NCBI GenBank assembly: GCA_963665785.1
Contig: OY762456.1
Span: 248,001-312,000 of the forward strand
Source: UBA7455 sp026713185
GTDB taxonomy: Bacteria; Pseudomonadota; Gammaproteobacteria; Pseudomonadales; Azotimanducaceae
Length of the DNA stretch: 64,000 bases
Direction: 5' to 3'
The notes beneath the pieces are model-generated. The model was given only the letters and a program-made list of their open reading frames with translations. It was not told where the DNA came from and did no database searches. Of this stretch, positions 16,039-25,903 are shown piece by piece. The translations under genes were made by a program, and so were the position numbers. Every line of letters starts with the position of its first letter. The stretch's first letter is position 1.

Positions 16039-18243
16039 TCAACCTGCTTTTTGCAGATTGGCCATTGAGACCATCAGCCACTTGCTGCCAACCCTGTCAA
16101 AGTTCACTTGAACCCGTGCCTGTTTTCCGCTGCCTTCATAGTTCATCACCACACCTTCACCAAAGGCTGAATGGGATACATATTGCCCCAGTCTGAATTC
16201 CGTGCCCTCTACAGTCGTCGGGGCTCTGTTCGGTGATGCCGGTGGGCGGACGACGGTGTTTCGAAGACGGACTTCCTGTATCAGTTCTGATGGAATTTCT
16301 TCCAGAAAACGGGACGGTCGATTATAGCTTTCTGAACCGTGGATGCGACGGGATTCCGCATAGGTGATATACAAACGAAGCATCGCCCGGGTGATTCCAA
16401 CATAGCAAAGACGCCGTTCCTCTTCCAGGCGGCCGGGTTCAGACAGTGACATCATGCTGGGGAAGAGTCCTTCTTCCATCCCGGACAAAAACACCAGTGG
16501 AAATTCCAGACCCTTGGCGCTGTGCATCGTCATCATCTGTACACAATCCTGGTTCGGGTCTCCCTGGCCGTCTCCGGACTCCAGGGAAGCACGGGTAAGG
16601 AATTCATCCAGTATCGTCAATGTTTCCTGTTCCTCATCTTCGTCAAAGGTATAGTCCTCATCGGGATCGAAGGTTCCTGCCGCTGTCACCAGCTCTGCCA
16701 GATTCTCCAGACGGGCCTGACCACGCTCACCTCTTTCCTTTTCGTAGAAAGGACGTAATCCAGACATTGCTATAACCCGGTCAACCAAAGTCTTCAGGTC
16801 TGCATCTTCAGTTTCCCTGTCCATCCCATTGACCAGATCGATGAAGCCGGATATCGCATTTCGGGCCCTTTCCGGGAGAATATCACCGGCAATCAGTTGC
16901 TGAGCTGACTGCCACAGTGACAGATTGCCTGCACGTGCCGTGCGACGGATAAATTCAATTGTTCGATCACCAATTCCACGGGTTGGCGTGTTCACTACGC
17001 GTTCGAAAGCGGCATCCGAATCTCTCTGACTGACCAGCCGAACGTAGGCTAAAGCATTCCGGATCTCCGCCCGCTCAAAAAACCGCTGACCGCTGTAGAT
17101 TCGATACGGCAGTTGAGAGCGTAACATGGCTTCTTCAAGTACGCGGGACTGGGCGTTGGACCGGTACAGGATTGCCGCTTCACTATACAGGTTGCCTTCC
17201 GCCACCCAGGCCTTGATCCTGCCCACGATAAACCGGGCCTCGTCAATCTCGTTAAAACCCGAGTAGAGGTTTATCAAATCGCCATCACCCGCTTCCGTCC
17301 ACAAATTCTTTCCCAGTCTGCCCTGATTGTTGTCAACCAGATGGTTTGCAGCTTTCAGTATGCTTCCCGTAGACCGGTAATTCTGCTCCAGTCGGATGGT
17401 TTTACTGTTTGGGAAATCAGTGGAAAATTTCTGGATGTTTTCGATGCGCGCACCGCGCCATCCGTAGATGGACTGATCGTCGTCTCCAACAACTGTCAGA
17501 TTGTCATTATTGCCGGCGAGCAATCTCAACCAGGCATATTGAATGGTATTGGTATCCTGGAATTCATCAACCAGCAGGGCGCTGAACCGTTCCCGATAAT
17601 GACGCAGCAGAGAGGTGTTGTCGGGACGTTGTTCGTCTTCACGCAGCAGTTCAAGGGCTCGCAGCAATAGTTCCGCAAAGTCCACCATTCCACCCCGTTC
17701 ACAGGCTTGTTCATAGGCTCGATAGATCTGCAACTGGGTTTTCTGGAACATGTCGCCGTAGTCTTCGATATTGTGTGATCTCAGGCCTTCATCCTTCTGT
17801 TGGTTGATGAACCAGCATGCCTGCCTGGCCGGCCATTTTTTTTCATCTATTCCCTGCTCGGTGATGACACGTTTTACCAGTCGCAATTGATCATCCGAGT
17901 CGAGAATCTGAAAATTCTGAGGCAACTTCGCTTCCTGGAAATGCATGCGCAGCAGGCGGTGAGCGATCCCGTGAAATGTGCCAACCCACATACCGCGGAT
18001 CGGCATTTCCAACAGGGTTTCAATCCGGCCACGCATTTCTGCAGCTGCCTTGTTGGTGAACGTCACTGCCAGAATACTATAGGGGGAGATGCCTTCTGTC
18101 TGAATAAGCCAGGCAATACGATGCGTCAGGACCCTGGTTTTACCACTGCCCGCACCCGCCAGAATCAGTGAACTCCCCAGAGGCAGAGTTACCGCTTCTC
18201 GCTGGGCCTCATTCAAATCGTCAAGAATACGGCTGACGTCCAA
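16039..18243 (-). CDS. uvrD: DNA helicase II UvrD
   Basis: A 734-residue superfamily 1A helicase (E. coli UvrD 720). The N-terminus MDVSRILDDLNEAQREAV is that of UvrD rather than Rep. Motif I is AGAGSGKTRVLTHRI, motif Ia TFTNKAAAEMRGRI, motif II LLVDEFQDTN, motif III VVGDDDQSIYGWRGA, motif IV RLEQNYRSTGSIL, motif V HSAKGLEFPLVFL and motif VI RRLCYVGITRAM. The C-terminal RVQVNFDRVGSKWLMVSMANL is the Tudor-like RNA polymerase contact domain. It unwinds DNA in mismatch and nucleotide-excision repair. The gene precedes the TRAP binding protein with only 14 bases between. Confidence 0.95.
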   Translation of the reverse strand: MDVSRILDDLNEAQREAVTLPLGSSLILAGAGSGKTRVLTHRIAWLIQTEGISPYSILAVTFTNKAAAEMRGRIETLLEMPIRGMWVGTFHGIAHRLLRMHFQEAKLPQNFQILDSDDQLRLVKRVITEQGIDEKKWPARQACWFINQQKDEGLRSHNIEDYGDMFQKTQLQIYRAYEQACERGGMVDFAELLLRALELLREDEQRPDNTSLLRHYRERFSALLVDEFQDTNTIQYAWLRLLAGNNDNLTVVGDDDQSIYGWRGARIENIQKFSTDFPNSKTIRLEQNYRSTGSILKAANHLVDNNQGRLGKNLWTEAGDGDLINLYSGFNEIDEARFIVGRIKAWVAEGNLYSEAAILYRSNAQSRVLEEAMLRSQLPYRIYSGQRFFERAEIRNALAYVRLVSQRDSDAAFERVVNTPTRGIGDRTIEFIRRTARAGNLSLWQSAQQLIAGDILPERARNAISGFIDLVNGMDRETEDADLKTLVDRVIAMSGLRPFYEKERGERGQARLENLAELVTAAGTFDPDEDYTFDEDEEQETLTILDEFLTRASLESGDGQGDPNQDCVQMMTMHSAKGLEFPLVFLSGMEEGLFPSMMSLSEPGRLEEERRLCYVGITRAMLRLYITYAESRRIHGSESYNRPSRFLEEIPSELIQEVRLRNTVVRPPASPNRAPTTVEGTEFRLGQYVSHSAFGEGVVMNYEGSGKQARVQVNFDRVGSKWLMVSMANLQKAG

Positions 18244-18246
18244 TGC

Positions 18247-20076
18247 TTATTCCACCGTCACGGATTTGGCCAGGTTCCTGGGATGGTCCACATCCGTGCC
18301 CTTGAACACGGCAACGTGATAAGCCAGTAATTGAACCGGAATGATGTAAATAATTGGCGATACCACGCTGTGGCAGGACGGCATTTGCAACATATGTGTT
18401 GCTTCATCACCGGCAAACTGTTCGTCACCAATGATAAACAACTCACCCCCACGCGCCTTTACCGTCTCAAGATTGGATTTGAGCTTTTTCAGAAGTTCTC
18501 CTCCCGGGGCCACGGCAACAACAGGCATATCAACATCAACCAGGGCCAGTGGGCCGTGTTTCAATTCTCCGGCAGGATATCCTTCGGCATGAATATAGGA
18601 GATTTCCTTCAGCTTTAATGCACCCTCCATGGCAACGGGATAATGGGAACCGCGGCCAAGAAACAGGGCATGTTGTTTCTCGAAGAAGGACTCCGCCATA
18701 AACATTATCTGATCTTCCAGTGCAAGCACTTCTGCCAGAAGTGCCGGTACGCCTTGCAGTGCACTCACGAGTTCCCTTTCCGTTGCATCATCCATATGGT
18801 GGTAGCGCCCCAGTACCAGGACGAGCAGCAATAAATCCCCCAGTTGGTTGGTAATTGCCTTGGTGGAAGCAACACAAATCTCGACACCTGCATTCAGCAT
18901 GAAGGCAATATCTGATTCCCGTACCAGCGTAGAGTTGGGTACATTACAAAGACAAAGGCTTCCCACATAGTTCTTGTGCGTGGCAGATCTCAGCGCGGCG
19001 AGCGTATCCGCCGTCTCACCGGATTGAGAAATAGCAACCAGCAGAGTGCCCGGTAAAACCGCCACACTGCGATAGCGAATTTCACTGGCTATCTCCACAT
19101 TGCAGGGGATCCCGGCAATCTGTTCAAACCAGAACCGGGCTATCTGCCCGGTATAGTAGCTGCTGCCGCAGGCGATAATCTGAATCGCTTTAACCCGGCA
19201 GAAAATGTCCCTGGCGCCTGTTCCGAATGCCCTTTCCAGAACATGACCATCTGCGATCCTTCCTTCCAGAGTATCTGCAAAAACTTGCGGTTGCTCATAG
19301 ATCTCTTTCAGCATGTAATGTTGGAAGTTGCCTTTGTCCGCCGCTTCCCGTGTGTCGTCGATTGTTACGCTGTGACGTTCGACAGACTGCCCGTCTAAAT
19401 TAAAAAACAATACATCTGCAGCCGTGACTTCGACCACTTCACCTTCTTCAAGGAAAATGAAACGGTCTGTTACCGGGCGCAATGCCTGGTAGTCCGACGC
19501 TATGAAGTTCTCATCAATGCCCAGACCGACCGCCAACGGGGAACCCAGTCTTGCAGCAATCAGGGTATCCGGATACGCACAATGCATGACGGCCAGAGCA
19601 TAGGCGCCCTCCAGTCTGGCTAATCCATTGTGAACACCCTGTCTGAAGTTGCCGGCCAGGGTAACTTCACGGTGCAGCAAATGGGCGATCACCTCAGTAT
19701 CGGTTTCCGAAGTAAATCTGTAACCCAGTTCAATCAGTTCCGATCTCAGGATTTCATGGTTCTCTATGATGCCATTATGAACAACACTGACCTGGTCGCT
19801 GGACAGGTGCGGGTGTGCATTGGTTTCTGTTTTTTCTCCGTGAGTCGCCCAGCGGGTATGCGCAATGCCAACCCGACCCGGATGGTCCAGCGTGGAACAG
19901 GCATTCTTGAGTTCAATTACTTTACCCACCCGTCTGGTTCGGGTTAACTGGTTGTTTTCCGGGTCCAGGACACACAATCCGGCGGAGTCATAACCCCGAT
20001 ACTCCAGACGCTGCAAGCCTTCCAGAAGAATACCAACGACATTGCGTTGTGTTACTCCACCGACTATTCCACACAT
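18247..20076 (-). CDS. glmS: Glutamine-fructose-6-phosphate aminotransferase GlmS
   Basis: A 609-residue cytoplasmic enzyme making glucosamine-6-phosphate from fructose-6-phosphate and glutamine. The N-terminal Cys2 nucleophile (MCGIVGGV) starts the glutaminase domain, with HTRWATHG and GIIENHEILR. Two SIS isomerase domains follow: CGSSYYTGQIARFWFEQ, SQSGETADTLAALR, ASTKAITNQLG and the terminal KSVTVE, all standard. The gene abuts glmU with no intervening base, so no glmS ribozyme or leader lies before it. Length equals E. coli GlmS. Confidence 0.97.
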   Translation of the reverse strand: MCGIVGGVTQRNVVGILLEGLQRLEYRGYDSAGLCVLDPENNQLTRTRRVGKVIELKNACSTLDHPGRVGIAHTRWATHGEKTETNAHPHLSSDQVSVVHNGIIENHEILRSELIELGYRFTSETDTEVIAHLLHREVTLAGNFRQGVHNGLARLEGAYALAVMHCAYPDTLIAARLGSPLAVGLGIDENFIASDYQALRPVTDRFIFLEEGEVVEVTAADVLFFNLDGQSVERHSVTIDDTREAADKGNFQHYMLKEIYEQPQVFADTLEGRIADGHVLERAFGTGARDIFCRVKAIQIIACGSSYYTGQIARFWFEQIAGIPCNVEIASEIRYRSVAVLPGTLLVAISQSGETADTLAALRSATHKNYVGSLCLCNVPNSTLVRESDIAFMLNAGVEICVASTKAITNQLGDLLLLVLVLGRYHHMDDATERELVSALQGVPALLAEVLALEDQIMFMAESFFEKQHALFLGRGSHYPVAMEGALKLKEISYIHAEGYPAGELKHGPLALVDVDMPVVAVAPGGELLKKLKSNLETVKARGGELFIIGDEQFAGDEATHMLQMPSCHSVVSPIIYIIPVQLLAYHVAVFKGTDVDHPRNLAKSVTVE

Positions 20077-20850
20077 CTACTTGACCCTGTTCCTGGCTGA
20101 TCCTGCACCGCTATCGCTCAAGGTGGTCCGACATTGTATTGCCCGTTCCATGGCGGCGAGTTGTTCCTGAGTGTTGATGCCGGAAACTTCTTGAGGATCA
20201 TTGGATACTAAAGTTTTAACCGACACGTTGTCTTGAACGGCAAGGGCGATTATATCTGTTAACAGCAGTTCCTGCTGAACGTTATCATCCGTTAACCGGG
20301 GCAACCAGGTTGCCAGATAACCGGCAAGTACTGCCATCATTCCGGTGTTGATTTCATGAATGCCCTTTTCCTCATCTGTCGCGTCCCTGTCTTCAACAAT
20401 AGCCGCCACAAGATCTGAATCTCCGCGGATTATGCGGCCATACCCCGATGGATCATCCAATAGAGCAGTCAACAGGGTAAACACTGAATCCACACTGATC
20501 AGTGCGGACAAGGTTTCGAAACTGACCAGAGGAGCGTCCCCTGGCAGGATGAGTAATTTTGAATTCGCGCCAACCGCGGGCATAACCTGCTGTACGGCAT
20601 GTCCTGTACCGCGTCGTTCCCGCTGGGTAACCCAGTTCACGCCAGAATTGGCGAACATTTCCTGTGCTTTCTTCCCTTCCGGACCAATGACAACATGGAT
20701 TACTGCCGGTTCAAGTCTTTGTACCGTCTGAAGAAGATGGGCCAGCAGTGGTTTACCTCCGAGTTGATGCATGACTTTTGGGACCCTGGAGTGCATGCGG
20801 GTGCCCCTGCCTGCCGCAAGAATACAGACTTCCAATAGCGGATTTGTCAT
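20077..20850 (-). CDS. glmU: GlmU uridyltransferase domain only (acetyltransferase half missing)
   Basis: A 257-residue nucleotidyltransferase. LAAGRGTRMHSRVPKVMHQLGGKPLL at 12-37 is the GlmU nucleotide-binding loop; ERRGTGHAVQQVMP and LPGDAPLV follow. The frame ends soon after the linker helix (VSGINTQEQLAAMERA), so the whole left-handed beta-helix (about residues 250-456 of E. coli GlmU) that acetylates glucosamine-1-phosphate is absent. The stop touches the glmS start, so there is no room for a frameshifted second half. It could still make UDP-GlcNAc from GlcNAc-1-phosphate. The location between atpC and glmS is the normal one for glmU. Confidence 0.88.
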   Translation of the reverse strand: MTNPLLEVCILAAGRGTRMHSRVPKVMHQLGGKPLLAHLLQTVQRLEPAVIHVVIGPEGKKAQEMFANSGVNWVTQRERRGTGHAVQQVMPAVGANSKLLILPGDAPLVSFETLSALISVDSVFTLLTALLDDPSGYGRIIRGDSDLVAAIVEDRDATDEEKGIHEINTGMMAVLAGYLATWLPRLTDDNVQQELLLTDIIALAVQDNVSVKTLVSNDPQEVSGINTQEQLAAMERAIQCRTTLSDSGAGSARNRVK

Positions 20851-21024
20851 ACCTTATCCGGTAGGAGCATACAGGTCTCGGTGAAATTTAGTGTCGATTC
20901 AGGCTCGATGAGAGCCTTTCGGATTAGTATAGAAGATTGGCGGGTTACTCTCTACCGGTTGTTACTGACGACAACCAGGACAACACTGAACCCAGAAAGC
21001 GGAACTCCGGAAAATCGAAGGAAA
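20851..21024. promoter_or_regulatory. atpC-glmU intergenic region with hairpin
   Basis: 174 bases. AGGCTC (20901-20906) and GAGCCT (20912-20917) form a 6-bp hairpin with a 5-base loop about 35 bases ahead of glmU. On the minus strand a TATACT sequence that could be a -10 box lies roughly 20 bases upstream of the hairpin; no clear -35 box is seen. The gap suggests glmU-glmS has its own promoter or an attenuator after the atp operon. Confidence 0.35.
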
Positions 21025-21447
21025 CTATTGTTTACCTTCACGGAGTTTGCGCACGGTGCGCAGCATCGCTGCCTGCTCCTGCAAGTCCGCCGCCACTCTG
21101 GCAAAATTCACATCGGAACGCTGGTCACCGAGTTCCTTCTCTGCTTTCTGCTGCGCCTCCAGCGCCGCCGCCTCGTCAACATCATCAGCGCGCAGTGCGG
21201 TATCGGCCAAAATCGTGATGGCTGTCGGCTGTACTTCAAGATAGCCACCGGAGGCAAAGAAAATTTCCTCTTCACCACCTTCCAGCACTAACCTTACCGG
21301 ACCTGGTTTGACGCCGGTCAAGAGAGGAGTATGGCCCGGCATAATACCCAGTTCTCCGATGGTGCCAGTGGCAATAACCATCTCCACCTGCCCGGCGTAA
21401 ATCTCCTTTTCCGCACTGACGATCCTGCAAAGTACTGTAGCAGCCAT
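21025..21447 (-). CDS. atpC: ATP synthase F1 subunit epsilon
   Basis: A 140-residue central-stalk subunit. CRIVSAEKEIYAGQVEMVIATG and GELGIMPGHTPLLTGVKPGPVRL are the N-terminal beta-sandwich signature; the C-terminal half (RADDVDEAAALEAQQKAEKEL) is the regulatory helical hairpin that inhibits ATP hydrolysis. Last gene of the atpIBEFHAGDC operon, ten bases after atpD. Length matches E. coli. Confidence 0.97.
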   Translation of the reverse strand: MAATVLCRIVSAEKEIYAGQVEMVIATGTIGELGIMPGHTPLLTGVKPGPVRLVLEGGEEEIFFASGGYLEVQPTAITILADTALRADDVDEAAALEAQQKAEKELGDQRSDVNFARVAADLQEQAAMLRTVRKLREGKQ

Positions 21448-21457
21448 GGGATATTCT

Positions 21458-22834
21458 CTAAAGGTTCTTCGCTTTTTCTACAGCCTGCTCAACACTGCCG
21501 ACCATACTGAATGCACCTTCCGGCAGGTCATCAAACTCACCTTCAAGAATCCCCTTGAAACTGCGAATGGTATCCGCCAGTGGGACATAAACACCTGGCT
21601 GTCCGGTAAACACCTCTGCTACATGCATGGGCTGGGAGAAGAACTGGGAAATCTTGCGGGCCCGGTATACCGTCAGCTTGTCTTCTTCAGACAGTTCGTC
21701 CATACCCAGGATCGCGATGATATCGCGGAGTTCCTTGTATTTCTGGAGCACACCCTGGACACCCTGGGCAACATCATAATGTTCCTCACCAACCACCAGC
21801 GGGTCCAGTTGCCTGGACGTGGAATCCAGAGGATCAACGGCCGGATAGATACCCAGAGACGCAATTTCCCTGGCTAATGTCACTGTTGAATCAAGGTGGG
21901 CAAACGTTGTCGCCGGAGAAGGGTCTGTCAGATCATCCGCAGGAACGTAGACCGCCTGTACGGAAGTGATGGAACCGGACTTTGTGGTTGTAATACGTTC
22001 CTGTAACACTCCCATTTCCTCGGCCAGTGTCGGCTGATATCCCACTGCGGATGGCATACGTCCCAACAGGGCCGAGACTTCGGTACCCGCCAGGGTATAG
22101 CGATAGATGTTGTCGATAAACAACAATACATCCGTGCCATCATCCCGGAACTTCTCGGCCATGGTCAGGCCCGAAAGGCCTACCCGTAGGCGGTTGCCTG
22201 GCGGTTCATTCATCTGTCCGAATACCATCGCGATCTTGTCCAGTACACCCGCTTCCTGCATTTCATGATAAAAGGTATTCCCTTCCCGGGTGCGCTCACC
22301 AACTCCGGCGAATACAGAAAGACCGCTGTGTTCCCTGGCAATGTTGTTAATCAATTCAAGCATGGTCACGGTCTTGCCGACGCCTGCTCCGCCAAACAGC
22401 CCAACCTTGCCGCCCCTGGCGAATGGACAGATCAGATCTATGACCTTGACCCCTGTTTCCAGCAGGTCCCGTCCGCCGGCCTGTTCCTCAAATGACGGCG
22501 GCTTCTGGTGGATCGGCCTTCTTTCCTGCTCACCAATCGGGCCTTGTTCATCTATGGGATTACCCAGAACATCCATGATTCGTCCCAGAGTCTTTTCCCC
22601 GACAGGTACCGAGATTGGTGCTTCGGTATTGGTGACCGGCAATCCCCGGCTGATGCCTTCGGAGCTTCCCATGGCGATGGTACGCACAACACCGTCACCC
22701 AACTGCTGCTGGACTTCCAGCGTGAGCCCGGCTTCATCCACGCTCAGTGCGTCATAGACCTGTGGAACCTGGTCACGCGGAAATTCAACGTCAATGACCG
22801 CACCAATGACCGATACGATTCTTCCACTACTCAT
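21458..22834 (-). CDS. atpD: ATP synthase F1 subunit beta
   Basis: A 458-residue catalytic subunit. Walker A is GGAGVGKTV, the catalytic Glu is in GVGERTREG, and LLFIDNIYRYTLAGTEVSALLGRMPSAVGYQPTLAEEMG contains Walker B and the conserved loops contacting gamma. The DELSEEDKLTVYRARKI stretch is the DELSEED motif that couples to shaft rotation. Length and sequence are normal. Confidence 0.98.
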   Translation of the reverse strand: MSSGRIVSVIGAVIDVEFPRDQVPQVYDALSVDEAGLTLEVQQQLGDGVVRTIAMGSSEGISRGLPVTNTEAPISVPVGEKTLGRIMDVLGNPIDEQGPIGEQERRPIHQKPPSFEEQAGGRDLLETGVKVIDLICPFARGGKVGLFGGAGVGKTVTMLELINNIAREHSGLSVFAGVGERTREGNTFYHEMQEAGVLDKIAMVFGQMNEPPGNRLRVGLSGLTMAEKFRDDGTDVLLFIDNIYRYTLAGTEVSALLGRMPSAVGYQPTLAEEMGVLQERITTTKSGSITSVQAVYVPADDLTDPSPATTFAHLDSTVTLAREIASLGIYPAVDPLDSTSRQLDPLVVGEEHYDVAQGVQGVLQKYKELRDIIAILGMDELSEEDKLTVYRARKISQFFSQPMHVAEVFTGQPGVYVPLADTIRSFKGILEGEFDDLPEGAFSMVGSVEQAVEKAKNL

Positions 22835-22877
22835 CTGTTATTCCTCTATATCCCTGATCTTTGTATTCAACGCTGAC

Positions 22878-23738
22878 CTAAACAGCCGCCGCGCCGCCAA
22901 TAATTTCTGATAATTCCTGGGTAATTGCCGCCTGTCTTTCGTTATTCATGATCAATTCCAGTTCTTCGATCATCTCCCCGGCATTCTCCGTTGCGTTTTT
23001 CATCGCAATCATCTTGGCCGCCTGTTCACAGGCGCCGTTTTCCACGACAGCCTGATATACCTGGGACTCAATAAATCTCGTCACAAGGCCTTCTACCAGA
23101 TCCCGGGCTTCCGGTTCATAGATGTAATCCCAGCGATGTCTCAGGTTGTCGTCCTCCTCCGGGTCAAGCGGTACCAGTTGTCGAACCGTCGGAGACTGGA
23201 TCATCGTGTTGACGAACACATTGTTGGCAAGAAAGATCTTGTCCACGGCGCCTTCTTCAAAGGCATCCAGCATCACCTTGATACTGCCGATCAGATCACT
23301 CATCGCCGGTGTTTCGCTCACGTGACTGCTGGCGGCAACAACACGCCCCCCATAACTTCTGAAGAACTGGGCGCCCTTGTTGCCAATGAGACAAAGGTCC
23401 ACTTCGATATTCTCTTCTGACCACTTTTTAAGTTCATTGACAACCGCCTTGAGCAGGTTGATATTCAATCCACCGCACAGCCCCTTGTCTGTGGTAACGA
23501 TGATATAACCGACTCTCCTGACTTCCCGCTCCACCATAAGACCATGTCTGAATTCTGCGGATGCATTTGCCACATGACCGATCACCGACCGGATCTGATC
23601 AGAGTACGGGCGACCGCGCGCCATTCGTTCCTGCGCTTTCCGCATCTTGCTGGCCGCTACCATTTCCATCGCGCTGGTAATCTTTTGAGTGTTACTGATA
23701 CTGGCGATCTGTTTGCGGAGTTCTTTTGTTCCTGCCAT
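22878..23738 (-). CDS. atpG: ATP synthase F1 subunit gamma
   Basis: A 286-residue rotor shaft. The N-terminal coiled coil begins MAGTKELRKQIASISNTQKITSAMEMVAASKMR and the C-terminal coil ends NATENAGEMIEELELIMNNERQAAITQELSEIIGGAAAV, both standard. The middle has the Rossmann-like TTDKGLCGGLN. Six bases follow the atpA stop, consistent with a single transcript. Confidence 0.97.
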   Translation of the reverse strand: MAGTKELRKQIASISNTQKITSAMEMVAASKMRKAQERMARGRPYSDQIRSVIGHVANASAEFRHGLMVEREVRRVGYIIVTTDKGLCGGLNINLLKAVVNELKKWSEENIEVDLCLIGNKGAQFFRSYGGRVVAASSHVSETPAMSDLIGSIKVMLDAFEEGAVDKIFLANNVFVNTMIQSPTVRQLVPLDPEEDDNLRHRWDYIYEPEARDLVEGLVTRFIESQVYQAVVENGACEQAAKMIAMKNATENAGEMIEELELIMNNERQAAITQELSEIIGGAAAV

Positions 23739-23744
23739 GGCGTC

Positions 23745-25289
23745 TTACCAGGTCTGGGTTGCTTTGAATGTCTCTATGGCGCTGGTCAATGCCTTGACCA
23801 CATCATCGGTATAAGCACCCTGTTCATTGACTTCCGCCATGAAATCAGCATGTTCCGAATTCATGTAGGAAAGCAGGGCAGACTCAAAATCCAGTATCTT
23901 GTCCACCTCTATATCAACGAGATAACCCTCGTTGGCGGCAAACAGGACTACGCCCATATCCGCCACGGTCATCGGTGCATACTGTTTCTGCTTCATCAGT
24001 TCGGATATACGTTCACCATGAGCCAATTGTCGCCGGGTCGCTTCATCCAGGTCGGATGCAAACTGGGAGAATGCTGCCAGCTCACGAAATTGCGCCAACG
24101 CTATTTTGATGCCGCCGCTGATTCTTGACATGAATTTGACCTGAGCGTCACCACCTACCCGGGATACGGAAATACCCGGATTCATGGCTGGCCTGTTACC
24201 GGCATTGAACATGTCTGTTTCCAGAAAAATCTGCCCATCGGTAATTGAAATCACGTTGGTCGGTATAAAGGCGGATACGTCACCCGCCTGGGTTTCGATG
24301 ATCGGCAGTGCCGTCAACGAACCCGTTTTACCCTTGACCTCTCCATTGGTAAATTTTTCAACGTATGCGGGATTGACACGCGCAGCCCTTTCCAGCAAAC
24401 GGGAATGCAGATAGAAGACATCTCCAGGATAGGCTTCCCGTCCGGGCGGCCGCCGTAACAGCAATGAAATCTGTCGATATGCCCAGGCCTGCTTTGTCAG
24501 ATCATCATAGATAATCAGTGCATCCTCGCCCCGGTCACGGAAGTACTCGCCCATGGCGCAACCGGAATAGGCGGAGAGATACTGCATTGGCGCCGGATCA
24601 GAGGCGCCTGCTCCAACCACGATGGTATTTTCCATCGCTCCGTATTCTTCAAGGGTTCTGACGACATTGGCAATCGAAGAAAGCTTCTGACCGATGGCGA
24701 CATAGATACATTTGATCCCCGATGCCTGCTGATTAATGATGGTATCAATGGCAATAGCGGATTTGCCTGTTTGCCGGTCTCCAATGATCAGTTCGCGCTG
24801 ACCGCGGCCGATCGGAATCATCGAATCGATACACTTCAGACCGGTTTGTACCGGCTGGTCCACATGTTGTCTGTCGATAACACCCGGTGCGACTTTTTCC
24901 ACGGGAGAAAATGACGATGCATTGACAGGACCCTTGCCATCAATAGGCCTGCCCAGAGGATCAACGACACGGCCCAGTAATTCCGGACCGGTAGGCACCT
25001 CCAGAATACGACCTGTACAACGTACCGTCTGACCTTCCTTCAGGGGTTTGTAATCTCCAAGAACCACCGCACCCACGGAGTCCCTGTCCAGATTCAGTGC
25101 CAGGCCAAAAAGATTGTCCGGAAATTCAATCATTTCACCATTTTGAACATCCGCAAGGCCATGTATTCTGACAATACCGTCAGATACACTGACAATTGTT
25201 CCCTCGTTGCGGGCTTCCGCAGATACATCAAGACGTTCAATTCGCTGCTTGATGATTTCGCTGATTTCGGAAGGATTCAGTTGTTCCAT
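23745..25289 (-). CDS. atpA: ATP synthase F1 subunit alpha
   Basis: A 514-residue non-catalytic nucleotide-binding subunit. MEQLNPSEISEIIKQRIERLD is the typical start, Walker A is GDRQTGKSA, and RPPGREAYPGDVFYLHSRLLERAA and SVSRVGGDAQ are the alpha signature segments carrying the arginine finger region. Part of the intact F1 block. Confidence 0.98.
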   Translation of the reverse strand: MEQLNPSEISEIIKQRIERLDVSAEARNEGTIVSVSDGIVRIHGLADVQNGEMIEFPDNLFGLALNLDRDSVGAVVLGDYKPLKEGQTVRCTGRILEVPTGPELLGRVVDPLGRPIDGKGPVNASSFSPVEKVAPGVIDRQHVDQPVQTGLKCIDSMIPIGRGQRELIIGDRQTGKSAIAIDTIINQQASGIKCIYVAIGQKLSSIANVVRTLEEYGAMENTIVVGAGASDPAPMQYLSAYSGCAMGEYFRDRGEDALIIYDDLTKQAWAYRQISLLLRRPPGREAYPGDVFYLHSRLLERAARVNPAYVEKFTNGEVKGKTGSLTALPIIETQAGDVSAFIPTNVISITDGQIFLETDMFNAGNRPAMNPGISVSRVGGDAQVKFMSRISGGIKIALAQFRELAAFSQFASDLDEATRRQLAHGERISELMKQKQYAPMTVADMGVVLFAANEGYLVDIEVDKILDFESALLSYMNSEHADFMAEVNEQGAYTDDVVKALTSAIETFKATQTW

Positions 25290-25335
25290 GTTTGATGCCT
25301 CATGTTCTGTTTTTTTTTCACTTTCAGCTGCCTGT

Positions 25336-25893
25336 TCATTCAGGACCAGTCTGTCTTAATGTCTGAGAGAGTTTTCTCAGTCGTCCCCTTATTGAATGAT
25401 CGATCACCGTATCCTCTGCACAGACGACAACACCGCCCAGCAGGTCTTCATCAATATCAGAGGTGAGCTTGATGTTGCGCTGCAGATAACCCTGCATGAA
25501 TTCTGACAATCGTGACGCTTCGCTATCAGACATTTCAAAAGCACTGGTGACTTCGACGTTGACCGTTTTTTCATAGTTGGCTTTCATCAGCTCAAACAAC
25601 TGCATGATTTCCGGAAGTAATTCAATCCGGCCGTATTCCGCCAACACACTGATAAAATTGCGTACATTTTCATTTAACTGACTGTCAAACAATTTGATCA
25701 GTACCCCTGCACCTTCCTGTCGCGTCAGCAATGGGTCGGACAGTTTTTCCCGGATGACATCCTGTCCCACTGCCGAGGCCAGAACCGCCAGTAATCCAGA
25801 CCAGTCAACCAGGCCATTATTCTGTTCCACTGCATACGCAAATGCCGCCCTGGCATAGGGACGTGCTATTGTTGCAAGTTCCGCTTCCGCCAT
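25336..25893 (-). CDS. atpH: ATP synthase F1 subunit delta
   Basis: Peripheral stalk cap of 185 residues from ATG 25893 (MAEAELATIARPYARAAFAYA); a TTG two codons earlier is possible but less likely. ARPYARAAF is the conserved N-terminal helix that binds alpha, and the C-terminal DLLGGVVVCAEDTVIDHSIRGRL is the segment contacting subunit b. Ten bases from atpF. Confidence 0.96.
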   Translation of the reverse strand: MAEAELATIARPYARAAFAYAVEQNNGLVDWSGLLAVLASAVGQDVIREKLSDPLLTRQEGAGVLIKLFDSQLNENVRNFISVLAEYGRIELLPEIMQLFELMKANYEKTVNVEVTSAFEMSDSEASRLSEFMQGYLQRNIKLTSDIDEDLLGGVVVCAEDTVIDHSIRGRLRKLSQTLRQTGPE

Positions 25894-25903
25894 AGTCAAT
25901 CCG

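Noticed and set aside
20040..20080. glmS ribozyme or riboswitch ahead of glmS
   Set aside because: glmU and glmS touch with no spacer, leaving no room for a leader RNA.
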